Assembly (NCBI GenBank): GCA_017447875.1
Contig: JAFSMP010000005.1
Coordinates: 1 to 51,636 of the forward strand
Length of the DNA: 51,636 nt
Reading direction: 5' to 3'
DNA from: Paludibacteraceae bacterium
Lineage (GTDB): Bacteria > Bacteroidota > Bacteroidia > Bacteroidales > Paludibacteraceae
The notes beneath the pieces were generated by a model. It saw only the letters and a list, made by a program, of their open reading frames with translations, did not search any database and was not told the origin of the DNA. The translations under genes and the position numbers were made by a program. Shown in pieces: positions 1-8,553 of the stretch; positions within the stretch are counted from its first letter, which is position 1, and the number at the start of each line of letters is the position of its first letter.

Positions 1-44
1 AGTGTTGGTTGTTGGCTCAGCATAACTATTTCTCAATTATGCTA

Positions 45-76
45 CAAAGGTACAAAAAAAATAGCACATATGCAAG
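45..76 (-). promoter_or_regulatory. Bacteroidota promoter reading leftward out of the window
   Basis: On the minus strand a TACCTTTG -7 box (52 to 45) lies exactly 20 nt from a TTG-type -33 element (75 to 73) followed by CATATGTG. It would drive a gene to the left of the window. It matches the layout of the other promoters described here. Confidence 0.7.
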
Positions 77-171
77 TTTTTTTACACATATGTGCCATTT
101 TCTTAATTTAAACTTATTCAGGAGGGTTTTTCAGTGCCCTCTGTCAAGGGTTGCTTTTTTTTGCAAAAAAA

Positions 172-203
172 TTTGCATATATCAAAAAAAAGCAGTAATT
201 TTG
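172..203 (+). promoter_or_regulatory. Promoter of tRNA-Leu / T9SS protein unit
   Basis: TTTG at 172-175, 20-nt spacer starting CATATATC, then TAATTTTG at 196-203. Transcription would begin near 209, about 38 nt before the tRNA. No second promoter is visible between the tRNA and the following gene. Confidence 0.75.
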
Positions 204-226
204 CAGCCGATTTGAAAAAACTACCT

Positions 227-244
227 CGTTTGGAGTGCCAAACG
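227..244 (+). other. Perfect 7-bp hairpin just upstream of the tRNA
   Basis: CGTTTGG, loop AGTG, CCAAACG, ending two bases before the tRNA 5' end. It lies in the predicted transcript leader and could affect 5' processing of the tRNA. It has no T-tract, so it is not a standard terminator. Confidence 0.45.
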
Positions 245-246
245 AT

Positions 247-335
247 GCCGCGATGGTGGAATAGGTAGACACGAAGGACTTAAAATCCTTTGGCCAGTGA
301 TGGCTGTGCCGGTTCGACCCCGGCTCGCGGTACCA
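247..335 (+). tRNA. tRNA-Leu (anticodon UAA)
   Basis: The acceptor stem GCCGCGA pairs with TCGCGGT (first pair G-U), followed by discriminator A and an encoded CCA end at 333-335 (A at 332). The anticodon stem AAGGA/TCCTT closes the loop CTTAAAA, with anticodon TAA at 281-283. A long variable arm and a GGTTCGACCC T-arm are present, and the 89-nt length including CCA fits a class II tRNA-Leu. Only 26 nt separate its 3' end from the start codon of the next gene. Confidence 0.95.
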
Positions 336-361
336 AGAAAAACATCAAAATCTCTATCTGT

Positions 362-3300
362 ATGAGACGGCGATTCTCCTCTTTTTTACTTATGATCGCC
401 TGCGCAGGCACGCTCGTAGCGCAAACGATTCCGGTATCCGATGCAGCCGGTTTGGCTGCGATGGTCACTCAGTGCACCAGTGACGGATGTGCCGGTAAGA
501 CCTATGTACTGACGGCAGACATCGACCTGAGCACCATCAGTCCGTGGACGCCTATCGGTTCGTCCACCAATCCTTTCCAGGGTCGTTTGAACGGTCAGGG
601 GCACCTCATCAAAGGGCTGCACCTATTCAACGGCAAAGACGGTATCGGTCTGTTTGGTTATGTAGGTGCGAGCGGACGGATCGACAGTGTCGGTATATGC
701 GGCAGTTCGATCATCGCGAAGAACAAACGCCGGATCGGTGCTATCGCCGGTGTATGCAGCGGACATATCAACCAATGCTGGAGCATGGCGTATATGCCTG
801 CCGCAGGAAATGTGGTCGGTGGTCTTGTGGGTGAGTTGACGAAGACCGGTACCATCACCGATGCCTACCACTCCGGACTGATCTACAACGCCAATGACAC
901 GATCGGCGGTATCGTCGGTATGAATGACGGCGGTACCCTCACCCGCGTCTATAACACCGGTTATGCCAAGAACGGCAAGGCCATCGTGGGTATGGACAAA
1001 GGCGGTAAATACCCGGAGTGCTACTACGACCGTAAACTCTATTACCAGGAGTCCGGTATCGAGAATGACCAGTATACACCGGTGGATGTGACAGAACAGA
1101 TGTTCTCGCTCTACGGCACCCGTGAGGCCTGGTGGTTAGATATTGACCGCTATCCTATCCTGAGTGCTTTTGCCGGCACCGATGCCGCTTTGCTCTCTGC
1201 CGCTCCGATGTATGTCGAACCGGAATGGAAAGACCCGGTGAACCACGCCAATGACCTGACCAAAGACTTCACGCTCTATACCAAGAACAGTGTCACCTGG
1301 AAATGTCAGGACAAGCGTTCCGAAGACTGGATCCAGATCAACGGTAGTCTGGTGCATGTGATTCGTCCGTGCACGGAGACGGATGTGCTGGTGGATGTGA
1401 AAAAAGGCACGGAGACACGCGTAGTGTATATGCGTCCGAGACGTGTGGAAGACCTGCAACCGGGTCTGTTCAATCCTTCGGACGGCAAGCCGATGCACGG
1501 CTACTGCTTCGAAGCAAACGAGCCTATCAAAGGGCAGGTGTTCTATACTCCGGCATCTTTGGGATGGACGGAGAGCGATTATCATTATCTGGTGGTTCGC
1601 TATGAGTTGACTCCGACGGACACGATCGTCAAAGATACGCTATTGGATGATGCCAACTCCGTGCAGTACGAAGCATGGTTCAACACCGATACGATCCCTA
1701 CCAATGAACCCGGTCATTATATCATCCGCAGTTATGTGCATGACGACGGATGTGTGCAGGACTGGTTGGAGAACAAAGCCGGACTGGAGTATATCGTGTT
1801 CGAACCCTTCAATCCGGGTGTGATCGTCTCGGGTAAAGACACCGTGATCCTGACGACCAATCCGTATGAGGTGACGATCCAAGACAAGACGCCGGCGTCA
1901 GGAGGAGGTGGTCCGATCACGTACCAATGGCAGGTGAACGGAACGGATATCACCGGAACAGATAAGGTGTCGCTGACCTACTCGCTCACCAAAAGCGGTA
2001 TCTACACTTTCACCCGCACGGCACGGGACAGCGCTAACTGCTGCGAGGATAAGATCTTAGCAGACGGAGCGTTCACGTATTATGTATTCGACCCTCTGGA
2101 TCCGGGTGATATCAGCAAACCCAACGAGGTAGAGTTCTGCACGGTAGAAGAGGCGAAGGCGTATATCGCAAAGACGACGGCTGCCACGGGTGGTGTGACC
2201 GACAAAGGATACAGTTACCAATGGTACAGCGTATCCGGTACGGACACCATCGCTATCAAAGGTGCCACCTCGCAGAACCTGGATATGAAGAACCTTCCGC
2301 TGGTAGCCGGTCAGAGTTATGTATTCGTGCGCAAAGCATGGGACAACACCCGGTTCACCACCTGGACGCTCAGCAGGAAATCCCTGAGCATCTATATCAA
2401 GAAGACTCTCAGTCCGGGTAGCATCCAAGACGGGGCACTGCCTAATGAGTGCGTGGCGCACGATGCAATGGGCAAGACGACCATCACCGTGACCGTCCAA
2501 GAGAAGACAGCCGCGTCGGGCGAAGGGAACCTCGAATACCGATGGGTGCGCAACCCGGGTAATAAGATCGTGGGTAATGAACGGGAGTTGAGTTACACCT
2601 TCCCGCTGTCAGAGATCACGCTCAACACCACCTATACGTATGTTCGGTACGTGCGTAACCCGGGGTGCGACTGGTTGCAGTCAGAGGGTAGTGCGACTCA
2701 GTATTACGGTCGCAAGAGTTACGGCGAAGTGACGATCACCGTCTGCGCTGAACATATGCCGTATTCGATGACATGGGTGGACGGCAAGACGTATACCTTC
2801 ACCAAGAACGGGGAGACCCAACTGCTGACCGACACCCGTGGCGAATGTCCGGCAGATACCTTGTTTAAGGTGGTCACCGCCAAGATGCCGGCCTTTAAGA
2901 TGGACACCATCGCCCGTTTCTGTCAGGAGACCGGTACAATCACCCTCAATTATGAAGCGACGGAAGGAGCGATGAATATCTATCGGGTGATCTACTCTCC
3001 GGCACTGGCCTTGATCATCGGTTCTTCGGGTGCTTCGGGAACGATCACAACGGATAACACGATCGTGCTGACGAACATCCCACCGCTGGGTATCGGCGAT
3101 TATTACATCGACCTGCAGTTGGGTTACGCCGATACGGATGCTTCGGATGCGGGTGTATGCTTCAGCACGGCGCACCGGATGGTGCTCAAACCCAGTCTGG
3201 GCGGATACATACACAGCAAATATGACCGGGTACTGTTCGTGGATAACAACCCCGATAATAACCTGATCCCGGGTGCAGCCGATAAACTGAAGTTCGTGGG

Positions 3301-3697
3301 TTACCAATGGTACCGCAACGGTATTCGCCTGGAAGGCGAGACGCAGCAGTATTACCATGAAGGAGGTCGGGCGCTGAACGGTATCTATTATGTGGAGCTG
3401 ACCAGCGAAGACGGAGGTATGTACCGGTCCTGCGATGTGACCATCCAACCGGACAGCACCGCTTCGGCTCCCAAGCACAGTCTGGTCTATCCGATTCCGG
3501 TAGGGGCTGGACAGCCGCTGACCATCGAAGCGGAAGGAACGGTGCTTATCCGTTCGTTCGCCGGAGAGACGGTGACGCCGATGGTGAAAGTGAACGGCAA
3601 GACACCTGTCACGGCACCGTATATGCCGGGTCTCTACTACGTACAGATCACCGCACCCGACGGAACGGTCGAGATGCATAAACTAATCGTTCAATGA
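362..3697 (+). CDS. Large T9SS-secreted surface protein with GLUG-like and Ig/PKD-like repeats
   Basis: 1111 residues from the ATG at 362. That start opens with a signal peptide (three Arg, a hydrophobic run, cleavage near LVAQ), whereas an in-frame start further upstream would lie inside the tRNA. Residues ~140-200 contain GGLVGELTKTGTITDA-type repeats resembling the GLUG motif of bacterial adhesins. Three related Ig/PKD-like segments follow at roughly 505-560, 600-665 and 710-790, each with a T-A-S/T-G-G start, a YxW core and a YTF/YVF-R-A strand. The last ~70 residues (from SLVYPIPVGAG to MHKLIVQ) resemble a type A T9SS C-terminal sorting domain. I infer export through the outer membrane by T9SS and surface anchoring. 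The ligand is unknown. It shares a transcript with the OmpA-family gene downstream (14 nt gap) and probably with the upstream tRNA. Confidence 0.85.
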   Translation: MRRRFSSFLLMIACAGTLVAQTIPVSDAAGLAAMVTQCTSDGCAGKTYVLTADIDLSTISPWTPIGSSTNPFQGRLNGQGHLIKGLHLFNGKDGIGLFGYVGASGRIDSVGICGSSIIAKNKRRIGAIAGVCSGHINQCWSMAYMPAAGNVVGGLVGELTKTGTITDAYHSGLIYNANDTIGGIVGMNDGGTLTRVYNTGYAKNGKAIVGMDKGGKYPECYYDRKLYYQESGIENDQYTPVDVTEQMFSLYGTREAWWLDIDRYPILSAFAGTDAALLSAAPMYVEPEWKDPVNHANDLTKDFTLYTKNSVTWKCQDKRSEDWIQINGSLVHVIRPCTETDVLVDVKKGTETRVVYMRPRRVEDLQPGLFNPSDGKPMHGYCFEANEPIKGQVFYTPASLGWTESDYHYLVVRYELTPTDTIVKDTLLDDANSVQYEAWFNTDTIPTNEPGHYIIRSYVHDDGCVQDWLENKAGLEYIVFEPFNPGVIVSGKDTVILTTNPYEVTIQDKTPASGGGGPITYQWQVNGTDITGTDKVSLTYSLTKSGIYTFTRTARDSANCCEDKILADGAFTYYVFDPLDPGDISKPNEVEFCTVEEAKAYIAKTTAATGGVTDKGYSYQWYSVSGTDTIAIKGATSQNLDMKNLPLVAGQSYVFVRKAWDNTRFTTWTLSRKSLSIYIKKTLSPGSIQDGALPNECVAHDAMGKTTITVTVQEKTAASGEGNLEYRWVRNPGNKIVGNERELSYTFPLSEITLNTTYTYVRYVRNPGCDWLQSEGSATQYYGRKSYGEVTITVCAEHMPYSMTWVDGKTYTFTKNGETQLLTDTRGECPADTLFKVVTAKMPAFKMDTIARFCQETGTITLNYEATEGAMNIYRVIYSPALALIIGSSGASGTITTDNTIVLTNIPPLGIGDYYIDLQLGYADTDASDAGVCFSTAHRMVLKPSLGGYIHSKYDRVLFVDNNPDNNLIPGAADKLKFVGYQWYRNGIRLEGETQQYYHEGGRALNGIYYVELTSEDGGMYRSCDVTIQPDSTASAPKHSLVYPIPVGAGQPLTIEAEGTVLIRSFAGETVTPMVKVNGKTPVTAPYMPGLYYVQITAPDGTVEMHKLIVQ

Positions 3698-3711
3698 GAG
3701 GAGGGCAGATT

Positions 3712-5367
3712 ATGAAAAAATCATTTGTCATAGCATGCATGCTTATCGCAGCCGCCTCTCTGTCGGCCAAACAATACCCGGATTCCGTGAAGCAACAGTC
3801 CCGCATGGAACCGAATATCGCTTACGGTTGGAACTTCGAGTTCGGAGGCGGACTGGGTGTAGGCAGTTATCTGTATGACCAGTTAGGTTCATCGTACAAG
3901 CCGGCGCACGTGAAGAACAAGATCGCTTTCCCGTCCTGGAACGCGCAGATCGGTATCAGTTACTATTTCGTGCCATGGATGGGTATCGGAACCGGTGCGC
4001 AGTTCGGCGTGTACCCCAACCGCGCCGCCATCGCCCAACCGTGGACGGAGGATAATATCGATAAATACGGAGATAACTACACCCTTACGACTACGCCGGA
4101 CCAGTTAAACGAGGACCAGCAGTTGTACATGGTGGAGATTCCTCTGGCACTTAAGTTCCGTGCCCGGCCGGGTGTGGTGGGTTTCACCGGAACAGCCGGT
4201 ATCAAGTTAGGTATCCCGATGATCAACCGGGAACGCTTGAAAGCGAATGGAACGATGCTGAATGAGGTTTATTATCCGCTGTATGACCTGAGGATGAGTG
4301 AGGTGCCGACGGTCGTGGAGAATCTGTCGATTCCATCGGATAAATCCGAGATTCCTTCCCAGTATCTGAAAACACTCAACTACGCAGCGTATGTGGAGTT
4401 AGGTATGCTCGTTCGCCTGCATCAGCGCGTGGATCTGGCTATCGCCGCGTATGCGAACTACTATTTCAACGACATGCTGGATCGGCACGGCAAACAGGAT
4501 CTCGGATTCTTCGACGGCCGCAGCACCGGTGAGTACCCGCTTCCTTATACCGAAGCGTATAACGGTGTATTGCGTACGAACGAGGTGAAGAGTCTGCATC
4601 CATGGTCAGTGGGTTTGAAAATCGGCATCCAGATCAATGCCAACCGCACCAAGGCGCAACGCGAATACGACAAGGAGCAGAAACGTCTGCAGCAAGAGGC
4701 CAAGGAACGGGAGGCCAGAGAGCGAGAAGAGCAGGCTGCACTGGCGGCAACCAATCAGGTGGCGGTAGCTCCGGAAGAAGAGATCGTGCCGGTAGTTGTC
4801 GTTCCGGTGGTTCTGCCCGAAGAGGAAGAACCGAGTATCCTCGATGAACTCGACGCGTTGGCCGAAATGGAAGAAGCCAAACGGGCACAAGCCATCGAGC
4901 AAATACGGATGATTGCTTATGAGAACGATATCGATCTGTGTGCTACCTTCTGCACGATTCATGACACGATCTATATCGAAGAGGCAGCACCGGCGGCGGT
5001 TCAGACCAATGCCGTGGCAGATATGCTGGAAGAAGAACTGCAGAAAGCGATTATCTATTTTGATTGGGACAAGGCTATTCCTATCCTGGAACCCAAAGAT
5101 ATCCTGGTTCGCATCGCTGACATCCTCAAGCGTCATCCGGAGCAGAAGATCCATGTCAACGGACATACCTGCAAACTCGGTACGGACGAGTATAACCAGC
5201 GTCTGGCTCTTCGCCGTGCGCAAGCGGTAGCCGCTAAACTGAAGAAACTGGGTGTACGGGAAGACCAGATGATCGTACGCAGCCTGGGTGAAGACGTACC
5301 GTTCCGCTACGACTGCAAGTATCCGTACGCCAAAGACCGGCGTGTGGAGATCATTCCGGTAAGATAA
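3712..5367 (+). CDS. OmpA-family outer membrane protein with beta-barrel and peptidoglycan-binding domain
   Basis: 551 residues. The start at 3712 is chosen because AGGAGG at 3699-3705 precedes it and the protein then begins with a clean signal peptide (MKKSFVIACMLIAAASLSA). An upstream ATG overlaps the stop of the previous gene but would spoil the signal. Residues ~25-310 look like an outer-membrane beta-barrel (alternating aromatic strands, GIGTGAQFG). A charged coiled-coil stretch follows at ~312-345, then an acidic Val/Pro/Glu linker. The C-terminal ~105 residues form an OmpA-like domain (IIYFDWDKA, VNGHTCKLGTDEYNQRLALRRA, DRRVEI). The domain binds peptidoglycan in known relatives. Together with the preceding T9SS protein it may form a cell-envelope unit, but that partnership is inference. 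Confidence 0.88.
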   Translation: MKKSFVIACMLIAAASLSAKQYPDSVKQQSRMEPNIAYGWNFEFGGGLGVGSYLYDQLGSSYKPAHVKNKIAFPSWNAQIGISYYFVPWMGIGTGAQFGVYPNRAAIAQPWTEDNIDKYGDNYTLTTTPDQLNEDQQLYMVEIPLALKFRARPGVVGFTGTAGIKLGIPMINRERLKANGTMLNEVYYPLYDLRMSEVPTVVENLSIPSDKSEIPSQYLKTLNYAAYVELGMLVRLHQRVDLAIAAYANYYFNDMLDRHGKQDLGFFDGRSTGEYPLPYTEAYNGVLRTNEVKSLHPWSVGLKIGIQINANRTKAQREYDKEQKRLQQEAKEREAREREEQAALAATNQVAVAPEEEIVPVVVVPVVLPEEEEPSILDELDALAEMEEAKRAQAIEQIRMIAYENDIDLCATFCTIHDTIYIEEAAPAAVQTNAVADMLEEELQKAIIYFDWDKAIPILEPKDILVRIADILKRHPEQKIHVNGHTCKLGTDEYNQRLALRRAQAVAAKLKKLGVREDQMIVRSLGEDVPFRYDCKYPYAKDRRVEIIPVR

Positions 5368-5368
5368 A

Positions 5369-6151
5369 TCAAAGAGAAACGATAGAGACAAGGTGGTGTG
5401 AATAGCCACCTTGCTCTATATTATAGATACCGGTTTCATCGAGTTTTTCCACCTTCACGCGACCCGAACAATGGATCACGCGTTCGGGATCAATGACGAT
5501 GCCGACATGCGATATCTTACCATCTTCGTGGTCGAAGAAGACGAGGTCTCCGGCTTTGGCCTCTTGGAGCGAAGCCACCGGTGTGCCTTGGGTGGCCTGT
5601 TGGGAAGCATTACGCAGCAGGTGCTTACCAAAGAGACTCATGATCACCTGGGTGAAACCCGAGCAGTCCATGCCCATGGCGTTTTTTCCGCCCCATAGAT
5701 AGGGTACGTTCAAGAAGAAACGAACTGCCTTGAGCAGGTTCTCCTGATTCATCTCCAGCGCTTGGGTAATGACCATAGAAGGGTCAATCCGAAAACCTAC
5801 TCCCAGAACCTCGAAACGTCCGTCTTGGTACTTGGTTAAGCACGTGCCGGCGGTTAAGGGGATGGTCTGACCGTTGTTCTCACTGACGGCATACGCCATC
5901 GGCATAGCGACCATCGCAGCAGTCTCTAATGCTTTCTTATGTGTCTCGTATTCCTCCGCTTTCATCGGACAAATCATCTTCGCATCCACCCATCCTTCCT
6001 GACCGTCCGAATCCAAACGGATGTGGGTCCATCGAGGCTGTTCTTCGAGAACCGTACATAGTTCGCCAAACAGCATCTGCGTATTCTGCTCTGCCCCTTC
6101 CCGTGCTTCCGCCCGAACGGGCACTACACTATGTAAGGAGATGGCTACCAT
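5369..6151 (-). CDS. NlpC/P60-family cysteine peptidase with SH3 domain
   Basis: 260 residues. The N-terminal half resembles a bacterial SH3 domain (VRAEAREGAEQNTQ..GELCTVLEE..WTHIRL..EGWVDAKMI). The C-terminal half is NlpC/P60: catalytic Cys in GMDCSGF near residue 160, His in SHVGIV near 215 and a third polar residue in VIHCSG near 226. Relatives such as dipeptidyl-peptidase VI cleave gamma-D-Glu-containing peptidoglycan peptides. The protein starts almost directly at the SH3 fold and has no convincing signal peptide, so it may work on imported muropeptides in the cytoplasm. The start overlaps the nadB stop by 7 nt, so it is coupled to nadB. Its stop lies 1 bp from the stop of the convergent OmpA-family gene. 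Confidence 0.88.
   Translation of the reverse strand: MVAISLHSVVPVRAEAREGAEQNTQMLFGELCTVLEEQPRWTHIRLDSDGQEGWVDAKMICPMKAEEYETHKKALETAAMVAMPMAYAVSENNGQTIPLTAGTCLTKYQDGRFEVLGVGFRIDPSMVITQALEMNQENLLKAVRFFLNVPYLWGGKNAMGMDCSGFTQVIMSLFGKHLLRNASQQATQGTPVASLQEAKAGDLVFFDHEDGKISHVGIVIDPERVIHCSGRVKVEKLDETGIYNIEQGGYSHHLVSIVSL
5384..5417. other. Strong hairpin in the tail of a convergent gene pair
   Basis: CAAGGTGG (5389-5396) pairs perfectly with CCACCTTG (5406-5413) around a 9-nt loop, and AGAG/CTCT extends the stem across one bulged A. It lies inside the last codons of the NlpC/P60 gene and just past the stop of the OmpA gene. No T-tract follows on either strand. Confidence 0.55.
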
Positions 6152-7746
6152 ACTTCTTGCGGGTGGTTATTATCCGTACGAGGATAGTCGATGGTGTAAT
6201 GCAGGCCGCGACTCTCCTTGCGTTCGATCGCTTGACGGGTGATGAGATAGCCGACATTGATCATATTACGCAGTTCGCATATCTCTTTGTCCGCTTTCAC
6301 GCGTTTGAACAGGTCTTCGGTCTCTTCATAAAGCAGATCCAGACGCTCCCACGCTCGACGCAGACGGAGGTCGGAACGCACGATACCGACATAGGTGGAC
6401 ATGATCTGACCGACCTCTTTGACATCCTGCGCAATCAGCACCCGCTCTTCGTTAGACAAAGTACCTTCGTCGTTCCATGCCGGTATTTTCTCGTTGAAAC
6501 CGTAGTTTTCTATCACGCTGAGGCTGTGCTTGGCTGCTGCATCGGCATAGACTACGGCTTCGATGAGGGAGTTGGATGCCAGACGGTTACCGCCGTGCAG
6601 GCCGGTGCAGGAACACTCGCCTACGGCGTAAAGTCGTTTGATAGAGGACTGACCGTCCAGGTCCACCTTGATACCTCCGCACATGTAATGGGCGCAGGGA
6701 GCGACGGGGATATAGTCCTTGGTGATATCAATACCGATACTGAGGCACTTGGCGTAGATATTGGGGAAATGATGCTTGGTCTCTTCGGGATCTTTGTGGG
6801 TGACGTCGAGACAGACATGGTCGATAGCATGGATCTTCATCTCATTATCGATGGCACGTGCGACGATGTCACGCGGAGCGAGACTCAGACGCGGATCGTA
6901 TTTCTGCATAAACTCCTCGCCGTTCGGCAGACGCAAGATACCTCCGTATCCGCGCATGGCTTCGGTGATGAGATAGGCAGGATGGGTCTCAGCGGGATTA
7001 TAGAGACTCGTAGGATGGAACTGCACAAACTCCATATCTTTAACCAGTCCCTTTGCACGATAAACCATGGCTATACCATCTCCGGTAGCGATCTCGGGAT
7101 TGGTGGTGGTAGCATAGACGGCACCCGTTCCACCGGTTGCCATGAGGGTGATACGGCTGAGGTAGGTGTCTATCTTCTGGGTCTTGGGGTTGAGGATATA
7201 CGCTCCGTAGCACTCGATATCGGGTGTACGACGGGTGACGCGTACGCCCAGGTGGTGCTGCGTGATGATCTCCACCGCAAAATGGTTCTCCAGCACCTCT
7301 ATATGGGGGTTATGCCGCACCGCTTCCATCAGTCCGCGTTGAATCTCAGCACCCGTATCATCGGCGTGGTGGAGAATACGGAATTCCGAGTGTCCTCCCT
7401 CGCGATGCAAGTCAAACGCTCCATCTTCTTTGCGATCGAAATTAACACCCCACTCTACCAGTTCTTCGATTCCCTTCGGTGCATTCTTCACCACCTGCTC
7501 CACGGCTGCCGGGTCACTGAGCCAGTCACCCGCCACCATGGTGTCATGGATATGCTTGTCAAAATCATCAACCAGCAGGTTCGTCACCGAGGCGATACCT
7601 CCTTGCGCCTTCGCCGTGTTCGCTTCCTCCAAGGTGGTCTTACAGCACAATGCGATCTTGTACTTACCTGCACGCGCCACTTTCAGCGCAAAACTCATAC
7701 CGGCAACACCTCCGCCGATAATCAAAAAATCATACTTTCTTGTCAT
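6145..7746 (-). CDS. nadB: L-aspartate oxidase
   Basis: 533 residues, normal for NadB. It oxidises L-aspartate to iminoaspartate in the first step of NAD synthesis, using FAD. Visible signatures are the dinucleotide-binding GGGVAGM near residue 11, AKAQGGIASV near 45-54, a GEC..GLHGGNRLASNSL segment near 385-395 and a helical C-terminal domain. The start at 7746 gives MTRKYDFLIIGGG, and an alternative 18 nt upstream would leave almost no leader after the promoter at 7776-7806. nadA and nadC are not in the window. The stop overlaps the following NlpC/P60 gene by 7 nt. Confidence 0.95.
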   Translation of the reverse strand: MTRKYDFLIIGGGVAGMSFALKVARAGKYKIALCCKTTLEEANTAKAQGGIASVTNLLVDDFDKHIHDTMVAGDWLSDPAAVEQVVKNAPKGIEELVEWGVNFDRKEDGAFDLHREGGHSEFRILHHADDTGAEIQRGLMEAVRHNPHIEVLENHFAVEIITQHHLGVRVTRRTPDIECYGAYILNPKTQKIDTYLSRITLMATGGTGAVYATTTNPEIATGDGIAMVYRAKGLVKDMEFVQFHPTSLYNPAETHPAYLITEAMRGYGGILRLPNGEEFMQKYDPRLSLAPRDIVARAIDNEMKIHAIDHVCLDVTHKDPEETKHHFPNIYAKCLSIGIDITKDYIPVAPCAHYMCGGIKVDLDGQSSIKRLYAVGECSCTGLHGGNRLASNSLIEAVVYADAAAKHSLSVIENYGFNEKIPAWNDEGTLSNEERVLIAQDVKEVGQIMSTYVGIVRSDLRLRRAWERLDLLYEETEDLFKRVKADKEICELRNMINVGYLITRQAIERKESRGLHYTIDYPRTDNNHPQEVW

Positions 7747-7775
7747 GTTTTTGGTGTAACACACTTTTGCGGCTG

Positions 7776-7806
7776 CAAAAGTACTATTTTTTTATGACAT
7801 ATGCAA
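7776..7806 (-). promoter_or_regulatory. Promoter of nadB
   Basis: Minus-strand CTTG (-33, 7807-7804) followed by CATATGTC, 20-nt spacer, TACTTTTG at 7783-7776. The nadB start codon lies 29 nt beyond the -7 box. Confidence 0.75.
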
Positions 7807-7824
7807 GAGAAAAATGCATTTTGT

Positions 7825-7838
7825 ACGCCAAAAGGCGT
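7825..7838 (-). terminator. Short hairpin after comF
   Basis: ACGCC-AAAA-GGCGT immediately downstream of the comF stop. The stem is only 5 bp and the following minus-strand sequence is ACAAAATGCATTTTT rather than an uninterrupted T-tract, so this is a weak candidate. Confidence 0.35.
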
Positions 7839-7839
7839 T

Positions 7840-8553
7840 TTATTGCGCTTTGCAGAGTGAAAAAACCGTGAACGTAGCTCCGCGAAATTGACGCATGGCC
7901 TTCAGACAGGCCCGCATGGTCTCACCGGTGGTGATCAGATCATCGACAAGCAGGATATGCTTATGGTACAACTGCTCCGGATACTGTACGGCAAAGGCAT
8001 CAGCCACATTGGTTTTCCGTTGTTCCCCGGTTTGCAGCGCCTGTTTGGGCGTATTCCGCACCCGGGTCACATGGGTCGTGTCCACCGGGATGCCAGTGAC
8101 CTCCGAGATACCTCGGGCGATATACTCCGATTGGTTATATCCGCGTTCCCGCAAGCGTTTGGGATGAAGCGGCATAGGGATGATCAAGTCGATTTCATCG
8201 AAAAAATCGGCGTATTGAAACTCCAAGGCTGCCTGCCGACCGAGTTGGTAACCGAGTTCCGGTCGGTCCGCATATTTCATCCGATGGATGAGTTGTTGAA
8301 TAGGATGATCTTTCTCATAGAACAGAAATGCTGCCGCCTTGTCCACATGCATCACTTTTCCGGCTCGCACCATGTCGGAAGGCAGGCCCAAGACCGCCAT
8401 CTCGGTGACGTTCTGCCGCTGGTACGCCTGCTCGGTGCGCGGCAAACGCTGCAAGCATCGCTTACATAAGCATCCTTCCTCTATATGGGTCGCGCACATC
8501 GCGCAGGTACGAGGAAAGAAGAGGCTTAGAAGAGCTTCTGCAAAAACCGACAT
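7840..8553 (-). CDS. comF: ComF-family amidophosphoribosyltransferase-like protein
   Basis: 237 residues. N-terminal zinc-ribbon cysteines are visible in CAMC and CLCKRC (residues ~18-40). The C-terminal phosphoribosyltransferase domain carries the PRPP loop LLVDDLITTGET near residue 200. In competent bacteria ComF acts in DNA uptake. In Bacteroidota the role is not established. The ATG at 8553 keeps the complete zinc ribbon and overlaps the end of the upstream esterase gene by 28 nt. A GTG at 8577 is an alternative. It is expressed from the esterase promoter, since none is visible between them. Confidence 0.88.
   Translation of the reverse strand: MSVFAEALLSLFFPRTCAMCATHIEEGCLCKRCLQRLPRTEQAYQRQNVTEMAVLGLPSDMVRAGKVMHVDKAAAFLFYEKDHPIQQLIHRMKYADRPELGYQLGRQAALEFQYADFFDEIDLIIPMPLHPKRLRERGYNQSEYIARGISEVTGIPVDTTHVTRVRNTPKQALQTGEQRKTNVADAFAVQYPEQLYHKHILLVDDLITTGETMRACLKAMRQFRGATFTVFSLCKAQ

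Noticed and set aside
9-215. 68-codon frame at the left edge
   Set aside because: It runs through two opposed promoters and low-complexity AT-rich DNA, and the protein shows no plausible fold.
290-361. Upstream in-frame start for the T9SS gene
   Set aside because: It lies inside the tRNA and would place 24 residues before a clear signal peptide.
2681-3679. 332-codon minus-strand frame opposite the first T9SS gene
   Set aside because: The plus-strand frame has a signal peptide and a sorting domain. The antisense frame is rich in Arg/His without any domain pattern.
5929-7797. 622-codon open frame on the plus strand opposite nadB
   Set aside because: It is exactly antisense to a full-length nadB and has no recognisable domain. 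The codon bias of this genome leaves long antisense frames open, as also opposite uxaA (27928-29391), uxaB (29816-30925) and glgB (10508-11887).
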